NCBI RefSeq assembly: GCF_009711265.1
Contig: NZ_WMII01000004.1
Coordinates: 1 to 64,000, forward strand
Origin: Paracoccus shanxieyensis
GTDB taxonomy: Bacteria; Pseudomonadota; Alphaproteobacteria; Rhodobacterales; Rhodobacteraceae
Length of the DNA stretch: 64,000 bases
Reading direction: 5' to 3'
Part shown: piece by piece, positions 17,917-27,329 of the stretch
Layout of the letters: each line of letters begins with the position of its first letter
How positions within the stretch are numbered: the stretch's first letter is position 1
Program-made: the position numbers and the translations under genes
The notes under the pieces: generated by a model
What the model saw: only the letters and a program-made list of their open reading frames with translations
Told to the model about the DNA's origin: nothing
Databases searched by the model: none

Positions 17917-19055
17917 CAGCCGGCCCTTTTTTCAAAGTCGATGCGCGGATCGACAAGGACATACATGATGTCCGACAGGATGCCGACCAGCAGACCCAGC
18001 AGGCCGAAGACGTAAAGCGTGCCGAAGATCACCGGATAATCGCGCTGCACCGCCGCCTCGAAGCCCAGCCGCCCCAGACCATCCAGCGAGAAGATGGTCT
18101 CGATCAGGATCGACGCGCCGAAGAACACGCCCAGAAACATCGCCGGAAAGCCCGCGATGACGATCAGCATGGCGTTGCGGAAGACATGGCCATACAGCAC
18201 CCGCCGCTCGGTCAGGCCCTTGGCGCGGGCGGTCATGACATATTGCTTGCCGATTTCGTCCAGAAAGCTGTTCTTGGTCAGCAGGGTCAGCGTGGCGAAG
18301 CTGGAGATCGTGGTCGCAAGCACCGGCAGCGTGATGTGCCACAGATAGTCCTTGATCTTGCCCCACAGGCTGAGGTCGGCGAAATTGTCGCTGGTCAGCC
18401 CGCGCAGCGGAAAGATCTGCCAGTATGACCCGCCCGCGAACAGCACCATCAGCAGCACGGCGAACAGAAAGGCCGGGATGGCATAGCCCACGATGATCGC
18501 GCCGCTGGTCCATGTGTCAAAGGGCGTGCCGTTGCGCACGGCTTTGCGGATGCCCAGCGGGATCGAGATCAGATAGGCGATGATCGTCGACCACAGACCC
18601 AGCGTGATCGAGACCGGCATCTTTTCCAGCACCAGATCGATGACCGAGATCGAGCGGAAGAAGCTGGTGCCGAAATCGAAGCGCAGATAATTGCCCAGCA
18701 TGATGCCGAAGCGTTCCACCGCACCGATCTTTTCCTTGCGACATTGATCGCTGGTCAGCGCGGGTTCGCCCGTGAAGGCCGGATCGCAGACGATCTTGGC
18801 AAAGCCCATCTGCACCTCAAGCTGGTCCAGAAGTTCGGGCGGGATGCCGCGCGCGCCGGCATATTCGCTGTTCTGCGCCGGCGCGTCGCCTGCGCCTGCG
18901 ATATTGCGGAAGGCATCGCCTTCGCCCTGCACGCGGGCGATGACCTGTTCGATCGGGCCACCGGGCACGAATTGCGTCAGCGTGAAATTGACCAGCATGA
19001 TGCCGATCAATGTCGGAATGATCAGCAGCAAGCGCCGCAGGATATAGGCTGCCAT
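17916..19055 (-). CDS. yejB: YejB permease
   Basis: The 379-residue permease starts with the DppB-type span [20 protein letters not shown] and has a periplasmic insert (residues 45-125) richer than in DppB. The EAA loop is [25 protein letters not shown], and the C-terminal end keeps [21 protein letters not shown], the conserved DPRI motif of this permease class. It lies 46 bp downstream of yejA, close enough to share the transcript, and one base overlaps with yejE. Confidence 0.93.
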   Translation of the reverse strand: MAAYILRRLLLIIPTLIGIMLVNFTLTQFVPGGPIEQVIARVQGEGDAFRNIAGAGDAPAQNSEYAGARGIPPELLDQLEVQMGFAKIVCDPAFTGEPALTSDQCRKEKIGAVERFGIMLGNYLRFDFGTSFFRSISVIDLVLEKMPVSITLGLWSTIIAYLISIPLGIRKAVRNGTPFDTWTSGAIIVGYAIPAFLFAVLLMVLFAGGSYWQIFPLRGLTSDNFADLSLWGKIKDYLWHITLPVLATTISSFATLTLLTKNSFLDEIGKQYVMTARAKGLTERRVLYGHVFRNAMLIVIAGFPAMFLGVFFGASILIETIFSLDGLGRLGFEAAVQRDYPVIFGTLYVFGLLGLLVGILSDIMYVLVDPRIDFEKRAG

Positions 19056-19101
19056 CCGCCCCGTCTTTCCTTAGCCGTCTTTTGTTATGCCGGGGCCGCG
19101 C

Positions 19102-20979
19102 TTAACGCAGCACGCCCGATTGCTTCAGCTTTTCGGCCTTATCGGCGTCATACCACCAGAAATCAAGCTCACCCAGCGCATAGGGCGGCAAGGTCTCGGG
19201 GCGGCCGAACATGTCGTAATAGGCCAGCGTGTAATCGGCCTTGTACCATTGCGGCACCCAGAAGCGCAGCGCCCGCAGGCTGCGGTCCAGCGCCTTGATG
19301 ACGGTATCGTTTTCTTCCTGCGTCGTGGCCTCGATCCCCTTCTGGATCAGCGCGTCGATGGCCGGGTTGGCCAGCCCCATCGGGTTGAACACATCGCCGA
19401 CATTCTCCGACCCGAAGATCTGTTCGGTCCCGCCCCCGACCGAGAAGCCCTGCGGAAAGGCGTCCAGCACCATGTCGAAATCATGGCTGCGGGTGCGGTT
19501 GGTCATCTCGGCATCATCGACGCGGGAATTCACCGCATCGACGCCAAGCGCGCGCAGGTTCTGCACATAGGGATTGATGACGCGATCAAAGCTTTGATTG
19601 TCGTTCAGGATCTCAAGGCGCAGCACCTGCCCCTTGTCGTTGCGGCGGATCCCGTTCGGCCCGACCTTCCAGCCCGCCTCATCCAACAGCGCCGAGGCCG
19701 CGCGCAGATTGCGCCGGTCAAGCTGCGTCTTGCCGCCCGTGGGCTGGATCACCGCGTCATCGGTCAGGATGCCCGCAGGCAGGTCTTTCGCCAAAGGCTC
19801 CAGCAGCGCCAGTTCGCCCGGCGTGGGCGGACCCGAAGCGCCCAGATCGCTGTTGTCCCAGAAGCCATTGACGCGCGTATTCAGGCCATAGAACAGCGTT
19901 TCATTCGACCATTCGAAGTTGAAGACCGAGGCGATGGCCTGCCGCACGCGGATGTCCTGCCAGATCTCGCGGCGCAGGTTGAAGATCCATGCCTGACTGC
20001 TGGCCAGATCGCCATTGGGCGGCGTGTCGCGTTTCACCGCGCCGGATTTCACCGCCGGAAAATCATAGCGCGTCGCCCAATGGATCGAACTGGCCTCGTT
20101 GCGGAAGGTATAGACGCCCGCCTTGAACGCCTCGAAGGCGCTGTCGTAATCGCCGAAATACTCCATGCGGATGCGGTCGAAATTGTGCCGCCCGACATTG
20201 ATCGGCAGATCCTTGCCCCAGTAATCGGGATTGCGTTTGACGGTGACGGACCGCCCCATCTCGGCCCGCTCGAAGACATAGGGACCGGAGCCAAGGAAGG
20301 GCTTGTCCGAGGATTGTTCGATGTCGCGCTTGTTCTGCATGAAGTCCTGGCGCGAGAAGACGATCTGGCTGCCGACCTGCTGGATCACGTCGCGGCGCGG
20401 ATAGCCGGGCTGGAAAAAGAACTTGATGCGGTGATCGTCCAGCACCTCAGCCTTGGCGATCATCTTGGAAATGCCGGTGCGATACGACGAAAGCCCCTTG
20501 TCGCGCAGCAATTCGAACGAGAACAGCACATCATGCGCGGTCAGAGGTGAGCCGTCGGAAAACTTTGCCTCGGGGTGCAGGTTGAAGATCACCCAGTCGC
20601 GGCTTTCGGGATATTCGATCGTGTCGCAAATCAGGCAATAGGACGAGCCCTGTTCGTCCGCCGCATCATCCATCAGCCGTTCCAGCATGATGACCGACAA
20701 AAGCGGCGCGCGCCCGCGATGGGTAAAGGGGTTGTAGCTGTCAAAGCCGCCGATGGCGCTTTCCGAAATCTCGCCGCCCTTGGGCGCGTCGGGGTTCACA
20801 TAGGGCAGATGCGTGTAATTCTCGGGCAAGGCGGGCGTTCCGAAGGTGGAAATCCCGTGCGAGATGATGGTGTCACCTGTCGGTGCGGCGGCGGGCTGCT
20901 GGTCCTGTGCCAGACTGGCGGTGGGCAGAAGCGCCAGAAGCGTCACCATCGGGGCATGTCGCAACATGTGCATCATCAT
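19102..20979 (-). CDS. yejA: YejA-type extracellular solute-binding protein
   Basis: The 625-residue periplasmic protein belongs to SBP family 5. A signal peptide ends near residue 25 (TASLAQDQ). The core contains DSYNPFTHRGRAPLLSVIMLERLM and EAKFSDGSPLTAHDVLFSFELL, the standard family-5 strand and helix, and a YejA-specific C-terminal end (WYKADYTLAYYDMFGRPETLPPYALGELDFWW). It captures peptides and hands them to YejBE. Start ATG 20979 is the first of several closely spaced ATG codons (MMMHM), so the exact start may be a few residues later. It is the first gene of the operon. Confidence 0.93.
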   Translation of the reverse strand: MMMHMLRHAPMVTLLALLPTASLAQDQQPAAAPTGDTIISHGISTFGTPALPENYTHLPYVNPDAPKGGEISESAIGGFDSYNPFTHRGRAPLLSVIMLERLMDDAADEQGSSYCLICDTIEYPESRDWVIFNLHPEAKFSDGSPLTAHDVLFSFELLRDKGLSSYRTGISKMIAKAEVLDDHRIKFFFQPGYPRRDVIQQVGSQIVFSRQDFMQNKRDIEQSSDKPFLGSGPYVFERAEMGRSVTVKRNPDYWGKDLPINVGRHNFDRIRMEYFGDYDSAFEAFKAGVYTFRNEASSIHWATRYDFPAVKSGAVKRDTPPNGDLASSQAWIFNLRREIWQDIRVRQAIASVFNFEWSNETLFYGLNTRVNGFWDNSDLGASGPPTPGELALLEPLAKDLPAGILTDDAVIQPTGGKTQLDRRNLRAASALLDEAGWKVGPNGIRRNDKGQVLRLEILNDNQSFDRVINPYVQNLRALGVDAVNSRVDDAEMTNRTRSHDFDMVLDAFPQGFSVGGGTEQIFGSENVGDVFNPMGLANPAIDALIQKGIEATTQEENDTVIKALDRSLRALRFWVPQWYKADYTLAYYDMFGRPETLPPYALGELDFWWYDADKAEKLKQSGVLR

Positions 20980-21099
20980 CGGGTCTTGCTGGTCCTTGTC
21001 GTTCGGATGGCATGTGCTGCCGTCCGCTCAGGCTAGCAGCCATGTGCGGCGGTTCAACATGCAAATGCGTGATCCGGCCCGCGCAGGCGGACATGCGAA

Positions 21100-21124
21100 A
21101 GGGGCGTCCCCAAGGAACGCCCCT
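21100..21124 (-). terminator. Terminator of the cytochrome c gene
   Basis: Arms AGGGGCGT (21100-21107) and ACGCCCCT (21117-21124) make an 8-bp stem with a nine-base loop. On the minus strand the stem is followed by TTTCGCATGT. It lies 20 bp past the stop of the cytochrome gene and upstream of yejA. Confidence 0.6.
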
Positions 21125-21144
21125 GCAATCGGCAGATGGCCGGA

Positions 21145-21681
21145 TTATTGCTGCGTTTCCAGATAGGCGATCAGGTTCGCGCGCTCTTCGACCTTGGGCA
21201 GGCCGTTGAAGGTCATCTTGGTGCCGGGCGCGGCGGCCTTGGGGTTCAGCAGGAAATGCTCAAGCGCCTCGGGCGTCCAGTCGGGGGCGTCGGCGACATG
21301 CGCCTTCATCCCGTCCGAATAGCTGAAGCCGCCGATGCTGGCCACCGGGCGGCCCACCACGCCGTTCAGATGCGGCCCGACCCCGTCCGAGCCGTCCAGC
21401 TTGTGACAGGCCTTGCACTTGGCGAATACCTTTTCGCCCGCAGCCGCATCGGCCGAGGCCATGACGGTGGCGAAATCCGGGCCCTCATCGGCAGGCGCGC
21501 CGGCCTCGGCGGTTTCCGGCACCGGGATCGTATAGGCCTGTGCGTGGCCTTCGCCCTCGGCACCGTGACCCGAGGCTCCGACGTGAAAAATGCCCGACGC
21601 GGCCCATTTCATCAGCATCAAAAACAGCAGTGCGCCGATAAACGCTCCTGCCGCCTTTGTGACGGTCATCGTGTCGAACAT
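21145..21681 (-). CDS. Membrane-anchored cytochrome c (c552/CycM-like)
   Basis: The 178-residue protein starts at ATG 21681 behind GGGGAG. One N-terminal helix (residues 7-28, [20 protein letters not shown]) anchors it. A Ala/Glu-rich linker (residues 30-70) leads to a class I cytochrome c domain with heme site CKACH (about residue 92) and axial Met in GTKMTFNGL. The architecture is that of the membrane-bound cytochrome c552 that carries electrons from bc1 complex to aa3 oxidase in Paracoccus. The gene is divergent from pheA, 146 bp away. Confidence 0.87.
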   Translation of the reverse strand: MFDTMTVTKAAGAFIGALLFLMLMKWAASGIFHVGASGHGAEGEGHAQAYTIPVPETAEAGAPADEGPDFATVMASADAAAGEKVFAKCKACHKLDGSDGVGPHLNGVVGRPVASIGGFSYSDGMKAHVADAPDWTPEALEHFLLNPKAAAPGTKMTFNGLPKVEERANLIAYLETQQ

Positions 21682-21827
21682 GTCTGCGGCTCCCCCCTCA
21701 TGGACTGTCCGTGGATGCCCATTATCTATGCGCTTTTGTTTTGACGGATCAAGGTATAGTTGTCGGCCCCGCATGGATCCGGGCGGCTGGCATGCCGGTC
21801 CCGCCATGGCGCAAAAAGGACTTCGTC

Positions 21828-22691
21828 ATGACCAAGAACGTGATCGCATTTCAGGGTGAACCCGGCGCCTACAGCCATCAGGCCTGCCGCTTTTACCGCC
21901 CTCAGATGGAGGCCCTGCCCTGCCGCACCTTTGAGGACGTGATCGACGCCGTGCGCAGTGGGCGTGCCGAACTGGCGATGCTGCCGGTCGAAAACTCGAC
22001 CTATGGCCGGGTCGCGGACATCCACCACCTGCTGCCGGAAAGCGGGCTGCACATCATCGACGAAGGCTTTGTGCGCGTCCATATCAGCCTGCTGGCCGTG
22101 CCCGGCGCGACCATCGCCGATGTGACCGACGCCATGAGCCATACGGTCCTGCTGGGCCAGTGCCGCGGCTTTCTGAAACAGCACGGCATCCGCAGCGTCA
22201 CCGGCGCCGATACCGCCGGATCGGCCATGGAGGTCGCGCGCCGTGGCGACAAGACGCTGGCCGCCCTTGCTGCCCCCCTTGCGGGCGAGATCTATGGGCT
22301 GGACGAGCTTGCCTCCGAGATCGAGGACCGCCAGAACAACACCACCCGCTTCCTGATCATGGCGCGCCAGCCCGATCACAGCCGCCGCACCGGGATGGGC
22401 GGCAGCACGACGATGATGACCACCTTCGTGTTCCGCGTCCGCAACATTCCGGCGGCGCTTTACAAGGCGATGGGCGGCTTCGCCACGAATGGCGTCAACA
22501 TGACCAAGCTGGAAAGTTATATGGTCGACGGAATCTTCACCGCGACGCAGTTCTATGCCGATATCGAGGGCCACCCCGAAGACCCGCATGTCGCCCGCGC
22601 GCTGGAAGAACTGGCCTATTTCACCTCGAGCCTGGAAATTCTGGGCGTCTATCCGGCCGATCCGCTGCGCGCCACGCAGATCGGCGACTAA
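21828..22691 (+). CDS. pheA: Prephenate dehydratase
   Basis: The 287-residue enzyme turns prephenate into phenylpyruvate for phenylalanine synthesis. The catalytic part (residues 1-185) contains IAFQGEPGAYSHQAC and the NNTTRFLIMAR segment, whose Thr-Arg-Phe is the active-site signature. An ACT domain (residues 195-275; ALYKAMGGFATNGVNMTKLES) should bind phenylalanine for feedback. There is no chorismate mutase domain, as usual in alphaproteobacteria. ATG 21828 is preferred over the frame's first Met because the preceding 39 codons are not conserved-looking. Confidence 0.93.
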   Translation: MTKNVIAFQGEPGAYSHQACRFYRPQMEALPCRTFEDVIDAVRSGRAELAMLPVENSTYGRVADIHHLLPESGLHIIDEGFVRVHISLLAVPGATIADVTDAMSHTVLLGQCRGFLKQHGIRSVTGADTAGSAMEVARRGDKTLAALAAPLAGEIYGLDELASEIEDRQNNTTRFLIMARQPDHSRRTGMGGSTTMMTTFVFRVRNIPAALYKAMGGFATNGVNMTKLESYMVDGIFTATQFYADIEGHPEDPHVARALEELAYFTSSLEILGVYPADPLRATQIGD

Positions 22692-22755
22692 GGCCGGATC
22701 GCGCGGTTCGACTGGTTGGCGGCGGTCTGTCGGCGGTCAGATCAGCGGCGGGCCG

Positions 22756-23217
22756 TCAGGTGAACTGCTCGGCCGCCAGCCGGTCGACGAATTCGCCGAT
22801 GCGCTGCGCGAACTTGCGGTCAAGCTGCGTCTTGCCCAGCTTGGCCGTCTGCAACATCAGCCGCGCCTTCATGCCGCGCGGCTGGACATCCACCTCGAAG
22901 ATCAGCCGGGATTTGGCGCGTGTCAGCGCGACGACCGTGGTCTGGATCTCGACGTTGAACTGATCGGACTGGCCGGAAAACACCATCTGTTCGCCGGGGG
23001 TGAAGCGGACCACCTCCAGCGTCAGGTCGCGCTGCTTGCCGCGCCAGTCAAAGGTGATCTGCCACGCATTCCCCAGCCCCGGCTGCGGCTTGCCATCGAT
23101 TCGCCGCACCGCCGCGCCGCGCCGCAGCAAGACGCGTTCCAGACGGGGAAAGTCGCTCATGGCCCGAAACAGCACCTCGGCTGCAAGATCGGTATCCTGA
23201 CGCGTGGAGAATTTCAT
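22756..23217 (-). CDS. SRPBCC-family (START/Bet v1-like) protein
   Basis: The 153-residue protein starts MKFSTRQDTDLAAEVLFRAMSDFPRLERVLLRRG and continues with alternating strands that match the polyketide-cyclase/SRPBCC fold, a helix-grip barrel that binds hydrophobic ligands. The last 45 residues form the long C-terminal helix (LMLQTAKLGKTQLDRKFAQRIGEFV). No catalytic residues can be assigned. It lies between pheA and a nucleotidase gene without coupling to either. Confidence 0.8.
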   Translation of the reverse strand: MKFSTRQDTDLAAEVLFRAMSDFPRLERVLLRRGAAVRRIDGKPQPGLGNAWQITFDWRGKQRDLTLEVVRFTPGEQMVFSGQSDQFNVEIQTTVVALTRAKSRLIFEVDVQPRGMKARLMLQTAKLGKTQLDRKFAQRIGEFVDRLAAEQFT

Positions 23218-23360
23218 CGTACACCGGGCGCTTCTAAGGTTTGATTTCTGATAACCGTATTCCAAACTTGCTTGCAAGGGCGGCGTCCGGGGACAGGTAA
23301 GCTTCCGCCAATGTCAATCTGTGGTTGCATAAAATCCTATATGACCGCATCAAGTCCAGC

Positions 23361-25241
23361 ATGAACGCACAGCTTTTCTCCGCAGTGCAGCAAAAAACTT
23401 CTGCTGCGCTTGATCTTCGCATTCTGGCGACGACGGACCTGCACATGCATGTGCTCGGCTATGATTACTTTGCCGATGCGCCGACCGGACGGTTCGGTTT
23501 GTCGCGGGTTGCGGCGCTGATCGACAAGGCCCGGCGCGAAACGCGCAACTGCCTGCTGTTCGACAATGGCGATTCGCTGCAGGGCAATCCGATGGGCGAT
23601 CATCTGGCCGAACAGGACCGCAGCGGCCAGCGGACAAGGCATCCGGTGATCGCGGCGATGAATGCGCTTGGCTATGATGCCGGCACGATCGGCAATCACG
23701 ATTTCAGCTATGGCCTGCCGTTCCTGCGCCGGGTGCTGGAGGGGGCGGGCTTTCCGCTGGTCGCCTCGAACCTGAAGCTGCGCCGTCCCGCGATGCCGGT
23801 TGCGCCACATCTGCTGCTGCGGCGCCGGATGCTGGACCGCGCGGGCCGTGCGCATGATCTGGCCATTGGCGTTCTGGGCTTTTTGCCGCCGCAGACCATC
23901 GACTGGGAACCCGCCCTGCGCGGCGAGGCGCAGATCATCGACATCATCACGGCCGCGCAGGACGGCATCGCCCGGCTTCAGGATCTGGGCGCGGACCTGA
24001 TCGTCGCCCTGTCCCATAGCGGCATCGGAGATCTGGACGCGCGCCCGATGATGGAAAACGCCGCGACCGCCCTGGCGGCGCTGCCCGGCATCGATGCGGT
24101 GATCGCCGGGCATACGCACCGCCTGTTCCCCTCGCCAACCCATCCCGCAGGTCCGGGCGTGGATCCCGCCGCAGGCACGCTGGCCGGCAAGCCCGCCGTC
24201 ATGGCGGGGTTCTGGGGCTCGCATCTGGGGCTGATCGACCTTGTGCTGGAGCCTGTGGCGGACGCGGATGCGCAGCGACCCCGCTGGCGCATCGCGCAGG
24301 CGCAAAGCAGCACCCGCGCCGCGCAGGGGCATGAGGAAACCGCGACCGTCACCCAACCCGCCCTGTCGGCGCATCGTGCTACCTTGCGGCATTATCGCCG
24401 CCGCATCGGCTGGACCGATCAGCCCTTGGCCAGCCATTTCACGCTGATCGGCCATGATCCCGGCATGCGGCTGGTGGCGATGGCGCAGCGCTGGCACATG
24501 CGGCAGATGCTGGCAGGCTCGCGCTGGACGGATCTGCCGATCCTCTCGGCAGTCGCGCCCTTTCGCGCCGGAGGCCGGGGCGGTCCCGAACACTACACCG
24601 ACATTCCCGCCGGGCGGCTGACGCTGCGCAGCCTGGCCGATCTGTATATCTTTCCCAACCGCATCTGCGCGCTGCTGATCGACGGCGCGGGTGTGCGCGA
24701 CTGGCTGGAGCGCTCTGCCAGCCTGTTTTACCAGATCGTGCCCGGCGCGCAGGATCAGCCGCTGGTCGATCCGGATTATCCCGGCTATCACTTCGATCTG
24801 CTGGACGGGATCGACTGGAAGCTGGACCTGTCGCAACCCCCACGCCATGCCCCGGACGGGCGGCTGATCGCCGCCGATGCGCGGCGCGTGACGGCGCTGA
24901 CGCATCGCGGCCAGCCGGTTCTGGACAGCGACCGCTTCGTGCTGGTAACGAACAATTACCGCCTGTCCGACAGCGGCCCCTTTGCGCAGGTGGTCGCGGG
25001 TCGTCCGGTGCTGGTCGATGGCCCGCTGCGCTGCCGCGACGTGCTGCACCGCTATGTCGCGCGGCGCAGACGCCTTGCCCCCAAACCCGGAAACGGCTGG
25101 GATTTCCTGCCCATGCCCGGCACCTCGGTGCTGTTTCAGACCGGCCCCGCGGCGCGCGCGCATCTGGCGCTTCTGGACCGCCCGGCCGAGGCTTTGGGTA
25201 TTGGCGACAACGGCTTCCTGAACCTGCGCCTGCATCTTTGA
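23361..25241 (+). CDS. 2',3'-cyclic-nucleotide phosphodiesterase/3'-nucleotidase (CpdB-like)
   Basis: I prefer ATG 23361, giving 626 residues; ATG 23325 adds twelve. The N-terminal metallophosphatase holds ATTDLHMHV (D and H metal ligands), FDNGDSLQGNP, TIGNHDFSYG and a GHTH motif near residue 245. A 5'-nucleotidase C-terminal domain (residues 380-600; NRICALLIDGAGVRDWLERSA) provides the substrate pocket. It hydrolyses 2',3'-cyclic nucleotides and 3'-nucleotides to salvage phosphate and nucleosides. Unlike Escherichia coli CpdB, no signal peptide is evident, so it may act in the cytoplasm or be exported by another route. Confidence 0.85.
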   Translation: MNAQLFSAVQQKTSAALDLRILATTDLHMHVLGYDYFADAPTGRFGLSRVAALIDKARRETRNCLLFDNGDSLQGNPMGDHLAEQDRSGQRTRHPVIAAMNALGYDAGTIGNHDFSYGLPFLRRVLEGAGFPLVASNLKLRRPAMPVAPHLLLRRRMLDRAGRAHDLAIGVLGFLPPQTIDWEPALRGEAQIIDIITAAQDGIARLQDLGADLIVALSHSGIGDLDARPMMENAATALAALPGIDAVIAGHTHRLFPSPTHPAGPGVDPAAGTLAGKPAVMAGFWGSHLGLIDLVLEPVADADAQRPRWRIAQAQSSTRAAQGHEETATVTQPALSAHRATLRHYRRRIGWTDQPLASHFTLIGHDPGMRLVAMAQRWHMRQMLAGSRWTDLPILSAVAPFRAGGRGGPEHYTDIPAGRLTLRSLADLYIFPNRICALLIDGAGVRDWLERSASLFYQIVPGAQDQPLVDPDYPGYHFDLLDGIDWKLDLSQPPRHAPDGRLIAADARRVTALTHRGQPVLDSDRFVLVTNNYRLSDSGPFAQVVAGRPVLVDGPLRCRDVLHRYVARRRRLAPKPGNGWDFLPMPGTSVLFQTGPAARAHLALLDRPAEALGIGDNGFLNLRLHL

Positions 25242-25253
25242 TCCCGGCAAGGC

Positions 25254-25282
25254 TTGCATCCCCCGCGCGACCGGCCTATCTA
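25254..25282 (+). promoter_or_regulatory. Sigma-70-type promoter of ffs
   Basis: TTGCAT (25254-25259) and TATCTA (25277-25282) are separated by 17 bp. The predicted start of transcription, near 25289, coincides with the 5' end of the SRP RNA. Confidence 0.7.
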
Positions 25283-25286
25283 GGCC

Positions 25287-25386
25287 CCCGAGAGGTTGGC
25301 GCGGGTAAGCGCCTCGCCAACCCGGTCAGGTCCGGAAGGAAGCAGCCGTAACGAGACCCGCTTGGGTCGTTGTCCAGCCTCTCACC
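25287..25386 (+). ncRNA. ffs: Signal recognition particle RNA (4.5S type)
   Basis: The apical loop GGTCAGGTCCGGAAGGAAGC, followed by AGCCGTAACGAG, is the universally conserved domain IV that binds Ffh. The outer stem is closed by GAGAGG (25290-25295) with CCTCTC (25378-25383). Length, about 97-100 nt, fits the short bacterial form. The ends are set from the pairing and from the promoter at 25254-25282, with an error of a few bases. Confidence 0.95.
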
Positions 25387-25457
25387 CACGGTTCTCCGCA
25401 TGATCGCAACTGGCGATGTTCCCTGCGGAACCGCCCTCTTCCCGGCTTTGGACGTCC

Positions 25458-26405
25458 ATGACTGAAACGCCCCGGATCCTCTGCCTTGGCGCGATGCTGT
25501 GGGACGTGATCGGCCACAGCCCCGTGCCGCTGGCCCTGGGCGAGGATGTGGCGGGCCGCATCCATCAGCGCCCCGGCGGCGTTGCGTTGAACGTCGCGGT
25601 CGCGCTGGCGCGCCAAGGTCTGTCACCCGCCATCCTGTCCGCCGTGGGCCGCGATGCGCCCGGCGATGCGCTGATTACCGAAACCCGGCGGCTGGGCGTC
25701 GTGACGGACTGGCTCTATCGCGACGGCCCCCTGCCCACCGATCTGTATATGGCGATCGAGGCCCCCGGCGGTCTGGTCGCGGCCATCGCCGATGCGCATG
25801 GGCTGGAGGCCGCGGGCCTGTCGATCCTGACCCCGCTGCGCGATGGCAGGCTGGGCCGCGCCGATGCGCCTTGGCGGGGCGCGCTGGTCATCGACGGCAA
25901 CCCGACGCAGGACACGCTGGCGCTGATCGCCGCCGATCCCTGCCTTGCCGCGGCCGAGTTGCGCATCGTTCCCGCCAGCCCGGACAAGGCCACACGGCTG
26001 GCGCCGCTGCTGGCGCATCCCCGCTCGGTCTTTCACATCAACCGCGCCGAGGCCGAGGCGCTGGCCGGGCGTCCCCTTGCCGGATCGGTCGTGGCTGCCG
26101 AGGCCGTGGTCGCACTTGGCGCGCTGCGCGTGATCGTCACCGACGGCCCGCGCGCCGCAGCCGATGCCATGCAGGGACAGCCCACCATCGCCCAGACCCC
26201 GCCGCCACTGGCCGCCGCCCGCGTCACCGGGGCGGGCGATGCGTTTCTGGCCGCGCATCTGGCCGCCGAAATGGCGGGCGCTGCGCGTGACGCGGCGCTG
26301 ACCGCCGCCATCGCTGCCGCCTCGGCCCATGTCACCGACACAGCCCATGTCACCGACACCGCCCATAACACCAACACGGCGCATGCCATCGACACCCCCG
26401 CATAA
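25458..26405 (+). CDS. psuK: PfkB-family pseudouridine kinase PsuK, with a repetitive C-terminal tail
   Basis: The 315-residue kinase starts at ATG 25458. It has the PfkB N-terminal GGVALNVAVALARQG and the catalytic ARVTGAGDAFLAAHLAAEMA near residue 260, where the Asp is the base. Location directly before psuG supports pseudouridine as the substrate: PsuK forms pseudouridine 5'-phosphate and PsuG cleaves it. The last 26 residues are four degenerate copies of a six-residue AHVTDT unit, encoded by an 18-bp tandem repeat. The tail lies beyond the kinase fold and is probably not needed for catalysis. Confidence 0.88.
   Translation: MTETPRILCLGAMLWDVIGHSPVPLALGEDVAGRIHQRPGGVALNVAVALARQGLSPAILSAVGRDAPGDALITETRRLGVVTDWLYRDGPLPTDLYMAIEAPGGLVAAIADAHGLEAAGLSILTPLRDGRLGRADAPWRGALVIDGNPTQDTLALIAADPCLAAAELRIVPASPDKATRLAPLLAHPRSVFHINRAEAEALAGRPLAGSVVAAEAVVALGALRVIVTDGPRAAADAMQGQPTIAQTPPPLAAARVTGAGDAFLAAHLAAEMAGAARDAALTAAIAAASAHVTDTAHVTDTAHNTNTAHAIDTPA
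26325..26396 (+). repeat. Four 18-bp tandem repeats within psuK
   Basis: Units at 26325-26342, 26343-26360, 26361-26378 and 26379-26396. The first two (GCCCATGTCACCGACACM) differ at one base only; the third and fourth are diverged. The array ends nine bases before the stop and keeps the frame, so it can expand or contract without breaking the gene. Confidence 0.85.
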
Positions 26406-26423
26406 CACCGCAAAGGACACCGC

Positions 26424-27329
26424 ATGAAGGATCTGCTGGCATTCTCCCCCGAGGTCGAGGCCGCGCTGGCCACCGGCAAACCCGTCGTGGCGCTGGAATC
26501 GACCATCATCACCCATGGCATGCCCTATCCGCAAAACCTCGACGTGGCCCGCAAGGTCGAGGCGACCGTGCGCGACGGCGGAGCGGTCCCTGCGACCATC
26601 GCCGTCATCAAGGGGCAGATCCATATCGGCCTTGACGATGCGACACTGGAAGCGCTGGCCGCGACCCCCGGCGATCAGGTGATGAAACTGTCGCGCGCCG
26701 ATCTGGCCGCCTGCTGCGCCATGGGCCGCACCGGCGCGACCACGGTGGCCGCAACGATGATCTGCGCCGCGCTGGCAGGCATCCGCGTCTTTGCCACTGG
26801 CGGCATCGGCGGCGTGCATCGCGGCGCCGAACTCAGCTTCGACATCTCGGCCGATCTGCAGGAACTGGCGCTGACCCCGGTCACCGTCGTCGCGGCGGGG
26901 GCCAAGGCGATCCTTGATCTGCCGAAAACGCTCGAGGTGCTGGAAACGCTGGGCGTGCCGGTCATTGCCTTCGGGCAGGATCAGCTTCCGGCCTTCTGGT
27001 CACGCGACTCGGGCCTTGCCGCGCCTTTGCGCATGGATGACCCGGCCCAGATCGCCGCCGCCGCCCGGATGCGCGCGGAACTGGGCCTCAGCGGCGGGCA
27101 ACTGGTGGTAAACCCGATCCCCGAAGCCTGCGAAATCCCCCGCGCCACGATGATCCCGGTCGTCGAGCAGGCGCTGGCCGAGGCCGAAGATCAGGGCATC
27201 GCGGCGAAATCCGTCACGCCCTTCCTGCTGCAACGCATCTTCGAGCTGACCGATGGCCGCTCGCTTGACGCCAATATCGCGCTGGTCCTGAACAATGCGC
27301 GGCTGGCCGCCCGGATCGCCGCCGCTTAG
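26424..27329 (+). CDS. psuG: Pseudouridine-5'-phosphate glycosidase
   Basis: The 301-residue enzyme breaks pseudouridine 5'-phosphate into uracil and ribose 5-phosphate using a catalytic Lys and a Mn2+ ion. Family marks are VALESTIITHGMPYPQNL (residues 23-40), TIAVIKGQIHIGL with the likely Schiff-base Lys, and VFATGGIGGVHRGAE. The start ATG 26424 lies 18 bp after psuK and an AAAGGAC ribosome site. The stop overlaps the converging patatin gene by four bases. Confidence 0.94.
   Translation: MKDLLAFSPEVEAALATGKPVVALESTIITHGMPYPQNLDVARKVEATVRDGGAVPATIAVIKGQIHIGLDDATLEALAATPGDQVMKLSRADLAACCAMGRTGATTVAATMICAALAGIRVFATGGIGGVHRGAELSFDISADLQELALTPVTVVAAGAKAILDLPKTLEVLETLGVPVIAFGQDQLPAFWSRDSGLAAPLRMDDPAQIAAAARMRAELGLSGGQLVVNPIPEACEIPRATMIPVVEQALAEAEDQGIAAKSVTPFLLQRIFELTDGRSLDANIALVLNNARLAARIAAA

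Noticed and set aside
26325..26396. CRISPR-like repeats
   Set aside because: Units are contiguous, 18 bp, in frame within a gene and without spacers; no cas genes are present anywhere in the window.
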